Part shown: positions 10,640 through 24,023 of the stretch, piece after piece
How the letters are laid out: each line of letters starts with the position of its first letter
Numbering within the stretch: the first letter of the stretch is position 1
Assembly (NCBI RefSeq): GCF_910596095.1
Contig: NC_056543.1
Coordinates: forward strand, 17,904,042-17,968,041
Reading direction: 5' to 3'
Source: Thunnus maccoyii
Lineage: Eukaryota > Chordata > Actinopteri > Scombriformes > Scombridae
Length of the DNA stretch: 64,000 bases
Position numbers and translations under genes: made by a program
The notes under the pieces: model-generated
Told to the model about the DNA's origin: nothing
Seen by the model: only the letters and a program-made list of their open reading frames with translations
Database searches by the model: none

Positions 10640-13611
10640 TGTGAACTGTTGTCAAAGTTGTACAACAGTTACTAATTTCAAACCACTTTGTTGAGTAAAA
10701 TTTAAAATCCAGAGATATGAGTACTTAATGTTGTCCCTTGCAGTTCAAAATGTGATAATGTTTAGCAGCGAATGAAAAGGAGTAATTCATCCAAAGTTGA
10801 GCATTGTTTAGTATTACTTTGACTGTACAGATTTTTTTAAAAATCCAGTTTATTGCTCTGGTAGTCTACCACTGGTTTTGCTGTTTTGTATAACCTTAAG
10901 CAACATTTAAATAGTGGTGCAGTTGAGTTTGTCTGGACTGTGTCACAGGAATAATTTAAAAAAAAATGTACATACACTGTTTTAAAATTTACAAAACAAT
11001 GCTTAACAGTGTAAAATTGCAGTGCGAGCCCTGAAATTTTGCCGCCAAATGAGTAAAAACTGACATAAAGTGTAACAGATTTGTCTCTACGTAGACCTGA
11101 GCGCTTCAAAGGTGCACACAGGTGATGGTACTGTGAAACATAATGTATTAAAACACGCAGTATATTTTTACTATGGAGTTATTACCTTCAGTATATTATG
11201 AGGTGAGAGTTTTCATAGGTGAAGATCTGAAAACTCAGCAAGAATAAAATGAAATAGTACATCAAATTGTTTGGAGAATATCTCACATATTCACATTTTC
11301 TTCACAGTTGATGTTAATTCTTCTGCCATTACAATCAGCTGTAGGACCGCTCTAATTTGTTAATGCACTCTGAGAGAGGTGGGCTATTTGTTCTGTGCTT
11401 CAGTTTCTGCGGGTTACATTTACCTCTGAGGACTTTGCAGTGACACCGTAGGCTGACATGGGACCCATTAACAGAGAAACACTTTGCCTTTTAGCTGGAA
11501 TATCACTGGATTTATGTTATAAATGTGACACACAGGATGCACAGACAGTTTAAAGAGTCACTCCGGGGGCCTTAATGGACACTTGGAGCTTTTTTGACCA
11601 AACAAATTGGCTTTTTTTTTTAATCAACAGAGTGGAAACATAATTGCATTTGTAGGGCAGGTTGCACACTTACAGCATACTAACACCTGCATTTAGTGTC
11701 ATATAATATTGATCACAGCACTTTACTGTGAAGCGCTGTTTTGCTCAAAGGCACTTCGGCACGCTGAGACTATGTGTCACTGTGTGCTTCTTGTTGATCT
11801 ATGGTAGTGTTTCATGTTGACTTCCTCCATCCACAGTTTCCCACGATTTAAAGTGTTGACCTTCTGGGAAAAGCACTTTGATTTTTGAACTTTGAGGCAA
11901 AAGCTTCCATGAAACTAATCATCACAAAGAAGTGATGAACTCTTCAGCTCTGTAGCAGATCTGAATGAGAGTAATGCAGAGAGTAACATCACTGCCCGCC
12001 AGCAGTCACACTGTTGTTTTCCGTCTGTCTTATGTGGGATCACTGAAAATGTCAATATGAAGAGAGCAACTGCTGCCATTCATTGAGATTTTGAACTGTC
12101 AGTTTTCTGCCTCAACAGCGCCCCCTTTTGTAAGTTGTCTCAGTTGTTCATCAGAGCAGACAAATATTATTCTGAGAAATGTGACTGATTATGACAGAGG
12201 TCCATGCTTTTAGATTCAGAAAGAGCTTTTTCTGTTCTTTTACATGTTGTCAAACGAAAGACGAACCAACAGAGCAGACATATTCAAGTCCACATGTACC
12301 AAAACCTTTATCAAATGGTGCAAATACAGTTTATTTTGGTTCCCTTGTTGTGTGGTGGCAGGGTTTTTACCACAATAACAGCCAGAAAGTTTTGCCTTTT
12401 TGAAACCCAGTTTAAGTCTGGTGACTTAAAGATGCAACTAAGCGACTTTAAGATTCGATTCAACATCAAATTGTAAACAAAATGGTTCCTTTCCTACCAA
12501 AATTTAACCTGCTATCATTCCCTAAATGACTTTAACCTGAATTTAAAGGCGTTACCCAGAACAGGGGCTGCAAGTTTGCCTCAGCTAGATGTCCTCGGTT
12601 GTATTACTTCTCCGCTAAAATTTGACAATGTGACTGCCTATCAGTATTGTCTCTATTAAATAAACTAACATATAAATATTTTAAAAAGAATTAATAAAAG
12701 ACAAGAACACAAGTTATTGAGTTTGCTGGTATTGTTAAAGGTCTGCTTAACTGCAAACCACATCTATATATATATTTTTTTAAATGATCACATGAAAAAC
12801 ACATGTGCAGGATTTGACAAACAAACAAATTTCCCTGCTGGAACAATATAGTCTATAGATTATACAGTATGTGAATGTACTTGTTAAATAGTCAAAAGTC
12901 ATTGATTGGGTATTTAAAACAAACAAAAGTTTATAATTATCTTGTGCAGTTTTATATGATATTTATTCTGTGTAGTGTTTGGATCAGTTTGGCATATTAT
13001 ACTGTTCTATATGTTGAATATACAACCTTGTTGTACAAGTGCTGATATGTGCAGTCGGTAGGAGACGTGCAAATGAGACAGTGACAGTTTTATCTAGTTT
13101 TACCAAATCCCAAGAATGAAGAATCTGCATGAATATTAACATACAACGTAATCATTACAAAAAGGAACACATGAAGGGAAAATCTATAATTGAGATATGA
13201 CCACTTGACTTGAACTGTAAATCCACATTTTATGATCCTATTATAAAACGATGCCTATGGACGGATATGTTGAATGCACCCAGATTGGCTCCCCACAAAG
13301 GCATTGTTCAGCTCTGATTTGGCGTCATTGTCCAAGATAGTCACTATTCTTCATCACTGTGGGAGGCCATAACGCTAAACTGTTCATAGAAAGGATATTA
13401 TATGTTGTGGCTTAAGTTTATTTCCTAAAACTGAATGAAAGATTTAAGAACTTTTATATGTCTGTCCATACAGTACATGACTCCAAATGATCAAACCTGT
13501 GCTGTCTGATGGAGAGAAAAGGATCATTAGCATTATTAGCATAAGCATTATTGCAGATTAAATGCTCATTCCTAATTATATCATATTCTGTATATCATTC
13601 ACTTTATTTTA
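10640..13611. other. Intergenic, no gene seen
   Basis: AT-rich sequence between sp5 and gad1. A higher-complexity block at about 11290-11480 could be a regulatory element. Open frames at 10837-11109 and 12191-12476 show no domain or splice context. Confidence 0.5.
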
Positions 13612-14415
13612 TCCCCCTTATTAACATGTATAAGCAATACACAAACAGTTAATAAATAGTTTACAACACACTATAAAGTATTTGTGAGCAGATTTCAGGA
13701 CATTTTGTGTGTGTTTATTAATGTATGTTTCAAAAACTGTAAGTCTTCCTGTGATGCAACAATAACTGGTGTATAAACAGATAATGAATGACTGATGATA
13801 TAATATGAAACAGCCATAATCATATTAGATATGTCTTCATATTTTATATGAATGCAAAGTATTTGTTTGGTTATATTTATTGATACTATTCACCATTTAA
13901 TTACATTTATTTATTATATTTATAATGAAATATTTATGTATTTACAAATACTTTTTTCACTCTCCACAACTACTACAAACACCGTCCACTGATGAAGGTC
14001 ATGGGATGTGGCTCAAAGTTCCAGAAGCAATCTAGTACAGTAAGTGGACCTTGAGTTAAGAAATTTTTGTCAAACTACTATTTCCAAGATCAAGAATGAA
14101 CCTTATGGCTCAACATGTCTTCATGAGCTTTGAATACATGTATAAACAGGATTTGTTCACATATGTAATCACATATAATTAAATATGATTGCAGCTGTGT
14201 TATTCTGTGTAATTAAACATTCATTAACTGTTTATTCACCAGTTGCAAATGTTAAATGAGAGAAGTTAGGAGGCCAGATACAGTAATAAACACTTAAAAT
14301 GTCATTATATCTGTTTAAAATGACATTATAGTGTTTAAATAAACAATTTATGAAGTGTTTATATACCTGCTTATAACTGGTAAATATGGAGGGGAGGAGT
14401 TTAAGTAAAGGGGGT
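13612..14415. mobile_element. Foldback/MITE-like element with long diverged inverted arms
   Basis: The left arm, from CCCCCTTATTAA (13613) through GTATAAGCA, ACAAACAGTTAATAAAT, GTTTACAACACACTATAA and TGTTTATTAATG (to about 13725), recurs in inverted form at about 14285-14415. The right arm reads, in reverse complement, CCCCCTTTA..., TTATAAGCA, ATAAACACTTCATAAAT, GTTTATTTAAACACTATAATG. The interior (about 13730-14280) is AT-rich and non-coding. Element ends are approximate and no target-site duplication was established. Confidence 0.5.
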
Positions 14416-17192
14416 TTACAGATTAAATAATGACTATTTAACTGCAATCTTAATAGTGACAATGCGTGCTGAAAGAAGAGAGTTTATTGTTACATATTTG
14501 GTTTTGAATAGACATAATATTAAAATGTTAACCACCATGTTTAGAAATCATATTGAAAATAGAGGTTTGAAATGAAAAATTACATTTTTGACCGCGGCCA
14601 TGTGAGCTTTGGGGATCAGGTTTCAGTCAGACATGGGACAGACTCTTTCATCAGACATGATCCTACTTCACTGTGTAGCTTTGGCTCTGCAGTGGCTGTT
14701 CAAAATAAAATGAGTGACGAGCAGTGGCGTGAATCAAATCCCTGACATCAACGTCTCTGCTGCATGGATACAGAGGATACTGAAGTGCTGCCTGCCTCCT
14801 GCAGCTTTGTGGAGAAAGTAAAAAGAGTTTGTCTGATCATTTCCTATTTGAGAGCTGAACATACATTAAATGTACATTACTAAATGTGCAACCATCAAAG
14901 TTAAAGTTCAGAAAAAACACAGTTTAATATAGTCATAAACTCTGTGTGGGTGTAGCTTGATCAGATTTGACTGACAGTGCTGGCAACAAAACAAACAACC
15001 ACACAACTGTAATCAGCTTTTTATCAGAATATTGCTGAACTCTGATTGGTGCACAGAAATAAACGACATCACCTTTTTTTTCCAAATGGAGCCCTGCCCA
15101 CTTCAAACCAGTCAGAAGACCACAGAGTAAATCACAAAATACAAGAAAAATGTCTCATGTGAAATAACCAAAACTGTGCTAACTGTGACAGAAAATTCAT
15201 GTGTTCATTTAGTAGGATCACATCGCTCATAGAAAGAAGCTGATTGAGAAAATACATTTTTAGGGCATTTAAGTAAACTATGACACCATATTGAAATCAG
15301 TCTTCTCCATATGAAGAATTAACTAATCAGCTACAAGGCAAAGTAAATATTTAGGTTTTTCAGGTGTCTTTTAAGAGAGAGACATGGTATAAAAAGCATG
15401 GGCAGTAATAAAATGATAACTTTATGTCTGGAAGTATAAGTAAATGTAAATTCAATTAATCATTATTGGTTCCTAAATGGCAGTTTGTTTGTTGTGAAGC
15501 AGTGAAACAGGAACACGCACAAAACCACGTAATATAAATACAAAAGAGAGGCCACAAGTTCACAAAACAATAAAAACAAGTGAAATTATGACAAAAAATA
15601 TGTAAAATATTTAGAATTTGGTCTTGATGTTGTGTGTGTGAGTTAAATTGAGAGTTGGTTTGAAAGAGTTCCTGTATCTGTTAGTTTTAGGTTATGAATC
15701 TAAAAATCAAACATCATGAGCACAAATAGAGCCAAACACTAATTTGTCATTTCATGTCAAAAGGTCAGTAATAAAACCTCAGTGCAGAAATGTACTCATT
15801 AAAACATGATGGAAAGGCTTATTGTAGTGAAGAATACATTTTCATCTCTGTTATATTTTTTATTAAAGTTCCTCCTGAAGTTCATATAATATTCAGCTAA
15901 TTTTGTTTCCAAACTATATCCGTAGTAGAGTAGTAGTAGTCGCTTAGCTTCAAGCTTACAAACACAACACTCGTGGATTTGAGGTTAGTTTTGTTTTATA
16001 CTTTTTGTTAGTTCTTGCTGGTAACATCAGTGTTGTGACTCATGTCAAACAGTCCAGAGCAGGTCTGTATCTGGATTCCCTCTCATGACTTGTAGAGTGA
16101 GTCTTGGTTCGTTGTTGTAACAAACCTAAAGCAGCTTGTTAACCTGCTCCCATGTTAGAAGTATTTATCTTTTTGCTGATTCAGAAAAGATCATTTTTAA
16201 TGGGAAACTAACCTTCTTCCAGGTTGATGACTACAGGTGTTCAACACATGTACGAACAAATCTTTAAACTCATCTGACTAAACTGAATCACCGTTGTCCC
16301 TAACTGACGTTACTTCCTGGTTAAACACTTACTGAAAGATGAACTTGTGATCTTCGGCCGTTCAGAATCTACAATGAATCTACCTACAGACACCAAGATG
16401 CTCGGGTTGATCACAGCCAAGAGACTCTTCACCCCCGTTTGTTTTCAAAAGTGAATTAATTTAACTGATTCAACCATATATATACAGAAAAACTGAGGTT
16501 CACGAGAACAAATTCCCTGCAAAAATGCTGAAGTATTTTTGATCCATTTGTTGCTCAGACGCCCAACTGGACAACCCCAAGACTTCTTCAGACACACTGT
16601 GTAGCGCTTTCAGTGTATAAGCCTTTGGCAGGTCCCCCTCACCCTCCTTTTTAATTAAAAAAAATCTATTTTGTTTCCTTTCTTTTTTGTGACTTGTTTA
16701 TTTGGCTGTAGGCTACTGGTTGTGTATTGTGTAATTTTGTTGTGTCCTTTGCTTCTTTCATGTTTGTTCATTGAAAATTTCTCCAAAAAAAACTTACTGA
16801 AAGACCACAAAAGCCACATAAACAATTATCATGTTATAAATCTGTTCCAAACAAGTGGCTGCTGTGCTATTAACCTTATAAACAGTGCTTGTGTGCAATG
16901 TCACCAACAGCTGCTTGATGCTGGTTTCAAAAAGTCCCTGAATGCTATTGACTCCCATTCAAAAAGCTTCAACTTCTCTCCAGAAATAGTAAGTCAATCA
17001 TTTTTTTCAATAAGTCATTTTGGTCTCAATCACTAAATCCTGGCCCTGTAATAGGTGTGCTGGTGGTCATTTTGAAAACAATTGCTCCATTAATAAGATT
17101 TGAAGACTTATCTTAGTATGCAAACAGCCCACACTCCTTATTTGAAAGGTCCTGGCTCCAAACAGAAAAGATGCCACCGATCGTAAACTGCA
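14416..17192. other. Intergenic, nothing specific seen
   Basis: AT-rich sequence without recognisable exons. The 121-codon frame at 16671-17036 has no family features. Some segments are probably old interspersed repeats I cannot name. Confidence 0.5.
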
Positions 17193-17277
17193 ACTCTGGG
17201 CTTCAAACCAGCTCCAATACAAACCAATGGGTGATGTCACACCTCGCTATGTCCATGTTTATAGACAATCTATGGGT
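17193..17277 (+). repeat. Interspersed repeat, copy 1 of 2
   Basis: Starts ACTCTGGGCTTCAAACC and contains GGGTGATGTCACACCTCGCTA followed by a TCCATNTTTATA segment ending near CTATGG. It is repeated in direct orientation at 17724-17796. The motif 'GTGATGTCAC...TCCAT..TTTATA..CTATGG' is a frequent teleost repeat signature. Confidence 0.6.
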
Positions 17278-17723
17278 AAAACAATAGTTATACAAAAACA
17301 GTAAAAAACAAACAAATAAACAAAAAAATAAAACATTAAAATAAGCTTTGCACAAGCCAGAGGAGTCCATTAAGTCCATTCCTTGAAATTCATTTATGGA
17401 TATAAATAACATTTATATCCTTTAAAATGCTGAAAGTCTTCTTAGCTTTTTTGTTTGTCACATCTGCGATTAAAGTGCCGTACTGCTTGAGTTCAATAAT
17501 AAACTCATGAAAACAGGGTTTGGAGCCAGATTGTTTATATTTGATAGTATGAAGTTTACAGAGAATGCAGCTGAATTATAGGCCTATAAGTGTAGTTATT
17601 AGTAGTATAATTATAGACCTAGGTTATATTACTTTTCATTCCACTGACCACAAAATACAACATCACATCAAATACATCAATCTGCACATTAGTACCAGTT
17701 TTCCTATTGATAAAATTCTGCAT

Positions 17724-17796
17724 ACTCTGGGCTTCAAACTGGCTCCAATGGGAACCAGTGGGTGATGTCACACCTCGCTACATCCATCTTTATACA
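17724..17796 (+). repeat. Interspersed repeat, copy 2 of 2
   Basis: Direct repeat of 17193-17277 with about 85 percent identity by eye over the shared core. The two copies start about 530 bases apart. Confidence 0.6.
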
Positions 17797-17799
17797 GAG

Positions 17800-19871
17800 C
17801 AGCCTGGTGTTGCACCGAACTGACCATTTATGGGCAACATGCTGAACTGAAGACAGTCAGAATCAGCAACAGTATGAACAGTCACGCGTTCACTTACTGA
17901 CATACCTGCTGAAGTTAACAGTGATCTCAGCGTAGAAAAAAGTGAACTAACTGCGTAGTCAGTGAATCTCTGAGCTGAACCAAGTGATTCAAATCAGCAC
18001 AGTGATTCATAATTTCCACCTCTATCCTGGACTTACAGTATCCGCACTGGAATAAGTGGTTAGCTGCTTTCTGGCTCCTGTAACAGCAGCAGATAGATAC
18101 TCTTAAAAGGGCACCATGTAGTAAAAGCTTCAAGCTCAGCTCTTATGTGCGTTCACAGAGGAGCTGAAGTGTCTGTAGCTGTGAGAGGGTGATGGGGGTT
18201 TTCATGTCTCACAGGAGACACGTTTAAACTACACCCAGCGGTTATAGGACATCACAACAGACTCATTCAGTCAAAGACGATAAACCTCATATTGTTGTGT
18301 AATCAACATGAACTCATATTGCTTCTCTTCTCATTTGCAAAGCATAACAGTGAGTGAATATAATGATCTTCAGTTTATTTAGTGTATGTGGGTTATTTTA
18401 GCTAATACAGAGATGTCATTGCTTTATAATTTCATGTAGACACAATGATTTATATTCCATTGTTGAATAATTCTTCTGATTGTAACTAGCCATTTTGAGT
18501 CATTTACATTTTTATGAGAAAATTAAAGGATTGTACTTCTGCATATTTTAATTGGCTTTTAAGGAAAAAAGGGTATTGAGCATTTAAACCATGAAAACTC
18601 ATTAAATTGGATTCTAACTTTGACTTGTTACATCGAGACATATAAAAGTGTTGTGATAAAGAGGAAATTTCATGCCAGTTGTGATTAGAATGGCGACTCT
18701 TGGATGGAGATTTACTGAATGTGTAAAGGGTCAGCAGAGTCAGCCTCACACTGGGCTCCATGTTTTATACATCAGTACACAGTGATTAAAATCTAATTAA
18801 GATGTGTGATTTTCTTCATAACTGATTCCCATCTCTTTATTGAATACATAAATATGTTTAGATGCAGATAAGCATGTACATCGCAGTGCAAGTATTTGAA
18901 CCAGCTTCTCTCTGTGGACATGTTTTTATTCCCGGAGATGCTGAAGATCCGACCTTGTTTACATTCTGTCCTTGACCTGCTTTCAGCTTAAACATTTTTT
19001 CTGCTTCTGTAAACCTCAAATGAAGGAGGAACATCTTTAAAAAAAAATAAGCCAAATTTATTTATATATTATATTAACTTGAACTATGCTCCTGTATGCT
19101 GTATCTGTGTCGTTTCTTCCACAGTAACATGGATTCATTATACTTCAGTGTTGTCATTGTTGTATTATTGATGACACTGAACTCATGTCTTCAGTATACG
19201 TTGTGTGAATTTGGATGAGTTTGTGTACTACAGTTAAAAATTTACACATGATGACGATTGAGTCAAGTATTTTTGGACTCACATAGGTGTTTTATATGCT
19301 GATTCCAGTATTTTTAGAGTCACTATATGGAAAATGTTCTACTTTCTGACCAAATGATTATAGAAATAAAGGATTCAGTACATCAGTAACATCAGGATTT
19401 TATTACTGGTAATGTAGGAGAAACAGTATTTAGGTCTTCATGTTGGGAAATAAGATTTTCATAAAATACAAAACCATGACACATAATGTAAAGGTGCACT
19501 AAATACTGAGTAATTACCAAGGAAAGAGTAAGAAACAAATCAGGAATGACCTGATAATTGATGAATTGTTAATAAGAAATAACTCTACATTTAGAACCAT
19601 AAAGTAGATAATGATGAGTTACTTGAGAGCAAACTGGGAGACGTTAATAAAACAATTAGGTTATGATTAGTTTGTGTCTCTGTGCTTTGACAAACTGACA
19701 GCTTTCTTCATGTGTCATCCCTGATTAACAGTTATTAGCTGCTGAGTGCAACAAAACTACTCATTAATTACTAATTACTTAAATATTGTTTACTATTTTT
19801 ATGACCGCTCAAGTAAAATGGTGCATCATACTGAGAAGTTACCACTAGCCTGTCATCACGTCATGAGTACA
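17800..19871. other. Intergenic, nothing specific seen
   Basis: AT-rich sequence; no exon, RNA gene or mobile-element end recognised. Confidence 0.5.
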
Positions 19872-20168
19872 CAGTGGTGAAAGAAGTATTCAGATCCTGT
19901 ATTTAAGTAGAAGTAACAATATCACAATTGGAAAAATACTTCATTACAAGTAAAAGTCCTGCGTTCAAAATGTCACTTAAGTAAAAGTAAAGAGGGAGTA
20001 TCAGCAAAATGTACTTAAAATATCAAAAGTACAAAATACTTATTAAACTAGTGTAGTAGAAATATAAGGTAGCATAAAATGGAAATCCTCAAGTAAAGTA
20101 CAAATACCTCAAAATTATACTTAACTATGGTTCAGTAAATGTACATAGTTACTTACTTTCTACCATGA
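19872..20168. mobile_element. Non-autonomous hAT-like element (common teleost MITE)
   Basis: The left end CAGTGGTGAAAGAAGTATTC and a right end TAGTTACTTACTTTCTACCATG are imperfect inverted repeats. The interior is the repetitive AAGTAAAAGTA/TACTTAAGT text typical of a very abundant teleost repeat. No coding capacity. Ends are approximate. Confidence 0.75.
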
Positions 20169-21348
20169 TGGTGGATTTGTGTGTCCCCTCAGATAAAGTA
20201 AAGCATTATCCTACTAAACTAATAAGTAGCTACTGAGTTTTTGTTGGGATTTCCTAATTGGTTCCTTAATTAGAAACAAGAGACATCAGGATTCTCAAAA
20301 ACGATTGATGAAGTAGTGAAGGATCACTACTAGCTACTCAATGTGATGCACAGCTTTACTTGAGGGAGCACAAAAATAGTAACTAATACTTAAGTAATTA
20401 GAAAGGAGAAGTAATTATTGTTGCTCCACTCAGCAGCTGATTCAGAGCTATCAACCAATCATAAGTAATGTCTCCTTAACATGCTATCTAAAGCTTGTTC
20501 TCAGTTAACATATGCTACTATATAGTCCTTGATTCTCAGACTTAATCAGGAATTAACAATTCTCTTAATTATCACTTGTTCCTCTCTCATTCTTTGGTAA
20601 CTATTTGTTTCTTTTTTGTAAATTGTTACCTGTTAAACAGTTAATTGAATAAAATATGATAGATTATTAGGAAGTGGTGTTGAGGTGCACTCGGGGAGAC
20701 TTGAACTCATGACCTCAGCTTTTCTAAAATTCTGTCTACAGCTCTGAAGTGGTCACAGATGATTTCCAATGATAGTATCACAGCTTCACCTGCTTTAAGA
20801 AGATCAAACAGGGCTTTTCACACAGTTAGCCTATTTTATCCTTCATCAGAGTCGAACTTCACCAGCATGTATCTTCCATGAGACTGAGTTTTACAATGGT
20901 TTTCTACGTATTGATTTTGAAATATAACTTTTATTTAATTTCTCATTACCTTTTTGTCAATTAAGAACTTTATTTGCCTTGATTTTAAGCAGACCTGGTG
21001 ACTCTTGCATCGTAATATGACTCAGCAGACTCATCGTCTGTAGAGTCGGAGCGCCTCTTGAGTCAAAGACAGGCGGAAAACATGAAAAGTTTTCAAGATG
21101 AAGCAGACACCAGTGACACCAGTGAGACACCGTGTGACAGCCGAGGGAAATTCACTGACAGCTGCAGGCTCACAGAGAGAAAACAACTGGACCAGGCAAT
21201 GTTTGTTGTCTCAAGGCGACTCTTTATTTCAGACTCTCCCAGTCACTGAGATTCCAGACAACTAGACTTTGCCTGCAGGTTGCAGTGAGAATAATCACTG
21301 TCACAAACACAGAAACAGAAATCATCTCTGTCTCTCTGACACCCCCTC

Positions 21349-21373
21349 CTCTCTCTCTCTCTCTCTCTCTCAC
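21349..21373. repeat. (CT)n microsatellite
   Basis: A run of CT dinucleotides in otherwise non-coding sequence. Confidence 0.9.
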
Positions 21374-21726
21374 TCTCTACATTTGGATTATGCCCCATCT
21401 TGTGGACAGTTTGATACAGAGACTGGTGGAAACCAACCCCACCCCTCTGCCTTTGGTTTTTACGTCTTTTGTTGTACTTCTTTAATCCCTTCTTTGCGAC
21501 TGAGAGACTAAAAATAGAAAACCTGCTTGTGTGTAATTTCTGCCTGCAGCCTTTTAATGTAACTAATTCTTCATGGCAGTGGATAGATATAAAAAAAAAA
21601 TATGTGTGATGAGGAGGAGTGTGTTTGTTGTGATGCATATTGATTGTACACAAGGCTGGATTACCAAACGGGCAAAATGGAGAAATTTGTTAAAGTACAA
21701 TGTAAACTGAAACAATAGAGGCATTA

Positions 21727-22106
21727 CAGGATAGGGTCACATTTTTCAAGTCTATCCTTATACAGTCCAATACTTACATGTACATATGTGAGTTATTGGT
21801 CTCTGTAATTATTCCTCCTGTCCATAATGTCTTCCAAAGTTAGTCTTTTTTTGTACAAAATTCTGCAAAAAGCTGCAACGTCAGGATTGTAACGAAGGGG
21901 AAATTCCAAACTAAAAAGACTAATTTTGATTAGTACAAACTTAAATTGTCCATCTCCAACTGTTGAAGCCTCATATTCAGTTTTTGCTGAACCATTGAAT
22001 GAATCTTTGCACAGGATCTGTATGGACACAAGGAATGATTGCAGTAACCAATAAAATATAACAACTATTTCCTAGCTAATAACTTGAAAAATGTGATCCT
22101 ATCCTG
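21727..22106. mobile_element. Foldback MITE, 380 bp, with 25-bp terminal inverted repeats
   Basis: The left end CAGGATAGGGTCACATTTTTC is matched by the inverted right end (reverse complement CAGGATAGGATCACATTTTTC), one mismatch in about 25 bases. Internal segments such as CTTCCAAAGTTAGTCTTTTT and TGTTGAAGCCTCATAT also occur in the element at 38800-39412, so both belong to one family. No coding capacity. Confidence 0.8.
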
Positions 22107-22950
22107 TGAGGCAGGTCCTGTGTTCCTGTAGCTCAGAGGTCAACAACTAGATTCAACCAACTTTTTTTTAGCACTGTTTGCTGGAGGGCTGATGTCGTAC
22201 AGAAACTGTGAAAACCATCATGGCTCTTATATTTTCAATATGTTTTGTTTGTTTATTTCTTTTTATAATTTCAGGAATAAAATGGATTAAGTTTATAAGA
22301 TGTTGTGAGGTCACATTCTTTGGGGTTTACATAAGCTTTGTGTTTACATTGTTATTCACTGTAGGTTTATGAAGAGTTGTGTAAGAGTCAATGGTTCTTT
22401 TTGTATTTTAGCATCTGGTTGTTGTCTGTGATGCTGAAGCTACAAACTTGTAACTCTCAAATGGTAGTTTGAGTACCTGTGTGTGTAAACACATCATATA
22501 CTATAGGAAACTAGTAACAGACACAAATAAAAAAGTCAAGTTAAAGTTTTGATAGAAACTATAAAAGGGAAAGCTTCAGCCATTGTAGGCTATTATTTGT
22601 CTTCCACTGTTGTAAAGGGATCCTGAATCAAAATCTAGACTTCATTATTTCAGTTGATATTGTGGTTATATGGTGCATATCCCTAAATATATGTATGTTT
22701 ATTCAAATTACCAACATCTAACTGACACACAGCATTTTTTTTAAGATTAGATGAGATTCAACTTTATTGTCATTGCACAAAGTACAAGTGCAGAGACAAC
22801 AAAATGCAGTTGGGCATCTAACCAGAAGTGCAAAACAGGGCAACAGTTACAAACATTATATACAGAATACTGGGTGGTATAAATATGTAAATGCAAGAGG
22901 ATCGAACTAAAATGTGTATATGAATGGTTGTATGTATACTCACAGATATA

Positions 22951-23484
22951 CAGCACTGTGCAAAAGTTTTAGGCACTTCAGATTCTTATCCATCACACAA
23001 CACCATCAGAGAGGTGTCTGATCGGCCCCAAATTTATTCTGCAGCATGACAACGACTCCAAACATACAGCCAGAGACATAAAGAACTATCTTCAGCGACA
23101 AGAAGAACAAAGAGTACTGCAACAGATGGGACGCCCCCCACAGAGCCCTGATCTCAACATCATGGAGTCAGTCTGGGATTACATGAAGAGACAGAAGTAA
23201 CTGAGGCGTCTTGAATCCACAGGAGAACTGTGACAACTTCTCCGAGAAGCAGGAACAACCGACCTGCCAAATACCTTGAAAAACTGTGTGCAGGTGAACC
23301 GAGGAGAACTGCTGCTGTTGTAAAGGCAAAGCGTGGTCACACCAGATATTAATCTGATTAATGTTTCTTCTGTTTACTGAACTTTACTGTATGAAGTTAA
23401 TTGATAAATAAAAACCATTCATGACTTTATTTTTGAAAGCACGTCCACTTTACTTTTAGTGCCTAAAATGTTTTCACAGAATTG
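22951..23484 (+). mobile_element. Internally deleted Tc1-like DNA transposon
   Basis: The left inverted repeat begins CAGCACTGTGCAAAAGTTTT and the right end is its imperfect complement (GTGCCTAAAATGTTTTCACAG), both next to TA-rich target sequence. Between them only the C-terminal part of a Tc1 transposase can be read in the plus frame from about 23028. It contains the LQHDNDSKHTA segment with the second catalytic aspartate and PQSPDLNIMESVWDYMK with the final glutamate, so the spacing is DD34E-like. A premature stop follows. The N-terminal DNA-binding domains and first aspartate are missing, so the copy is dead and could only have moved in trans. Confidence 0.85.
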
Positions 23485-23584
23485 TATATAATAAGTAATA
23501 TAAATAAATGATAAATATTATGGGTTAGGATGGATATATACAATGGAATATATGAAGCGGGATGATATATACAGATTAAATACA

Positions 23585-23961
23585 AAACCTCAATAAAATC
23601 ACTTCATTGGCTTCCAGTCTGTTTTAGAGTGAATTATAACATTTTAATGATCACTTTTAACGCTCCCGAATATATAAACAGTAGGTGACCTCCTGACCCC
23701 CTACGAGCCTGAATGCAACCTGAGATCCTCCGGTAGGTCATTCCTGGACATTCCTCAGTCAAAACCAAAGACTAAAGGTGACGGGCCTTTAATGTTCGGA
23801 CCCCTCAATTGTGGAACGACTTGCCAGAGGAGATCATCGCTATTCTAAACTTGATTTTTAATTATTTAACTATTGGTTTTGTTATATTGCATCATTTTAT
23901 TATAATATTTAATTCATTGTTTGCTTTATATTGTTTTTTTAAAAGTGCTATATAAATAAAG

Positions 23962-24022
<61 letters not shown>
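23585..24022 (+). mobile_element. 5'-truncated LINE 3' end (CR1/L2/Rex1-like) with ATT tail
   Basis: Frame-broken translation shows the reverse-transcriptase C-terminal signature, HWLPVCFRV near the start and later text equivalent to the 'CNLRSSG...PQSK...G...FG...LWN.LP' ending of such LINEs. It runs into AAGTGCTATATAAATAAAGG and a long (ATT)n tract (23962-24022). Frameshifts and stops show it is an old copy. The clade is from motif memory and is less sure than the LINE call. Confidence 0.7.

Positions 24023-24023
<1 letters not shown>

Noticed and set aside
20690-20770. tRNA-like T-loop text (minus strand GAGTTCAAGTCTC)
   Set aside because: No matching D arm, anticodon stem or acceptor stem could be folded, so neither a tRNA gene nor a clear SINE can be supported.
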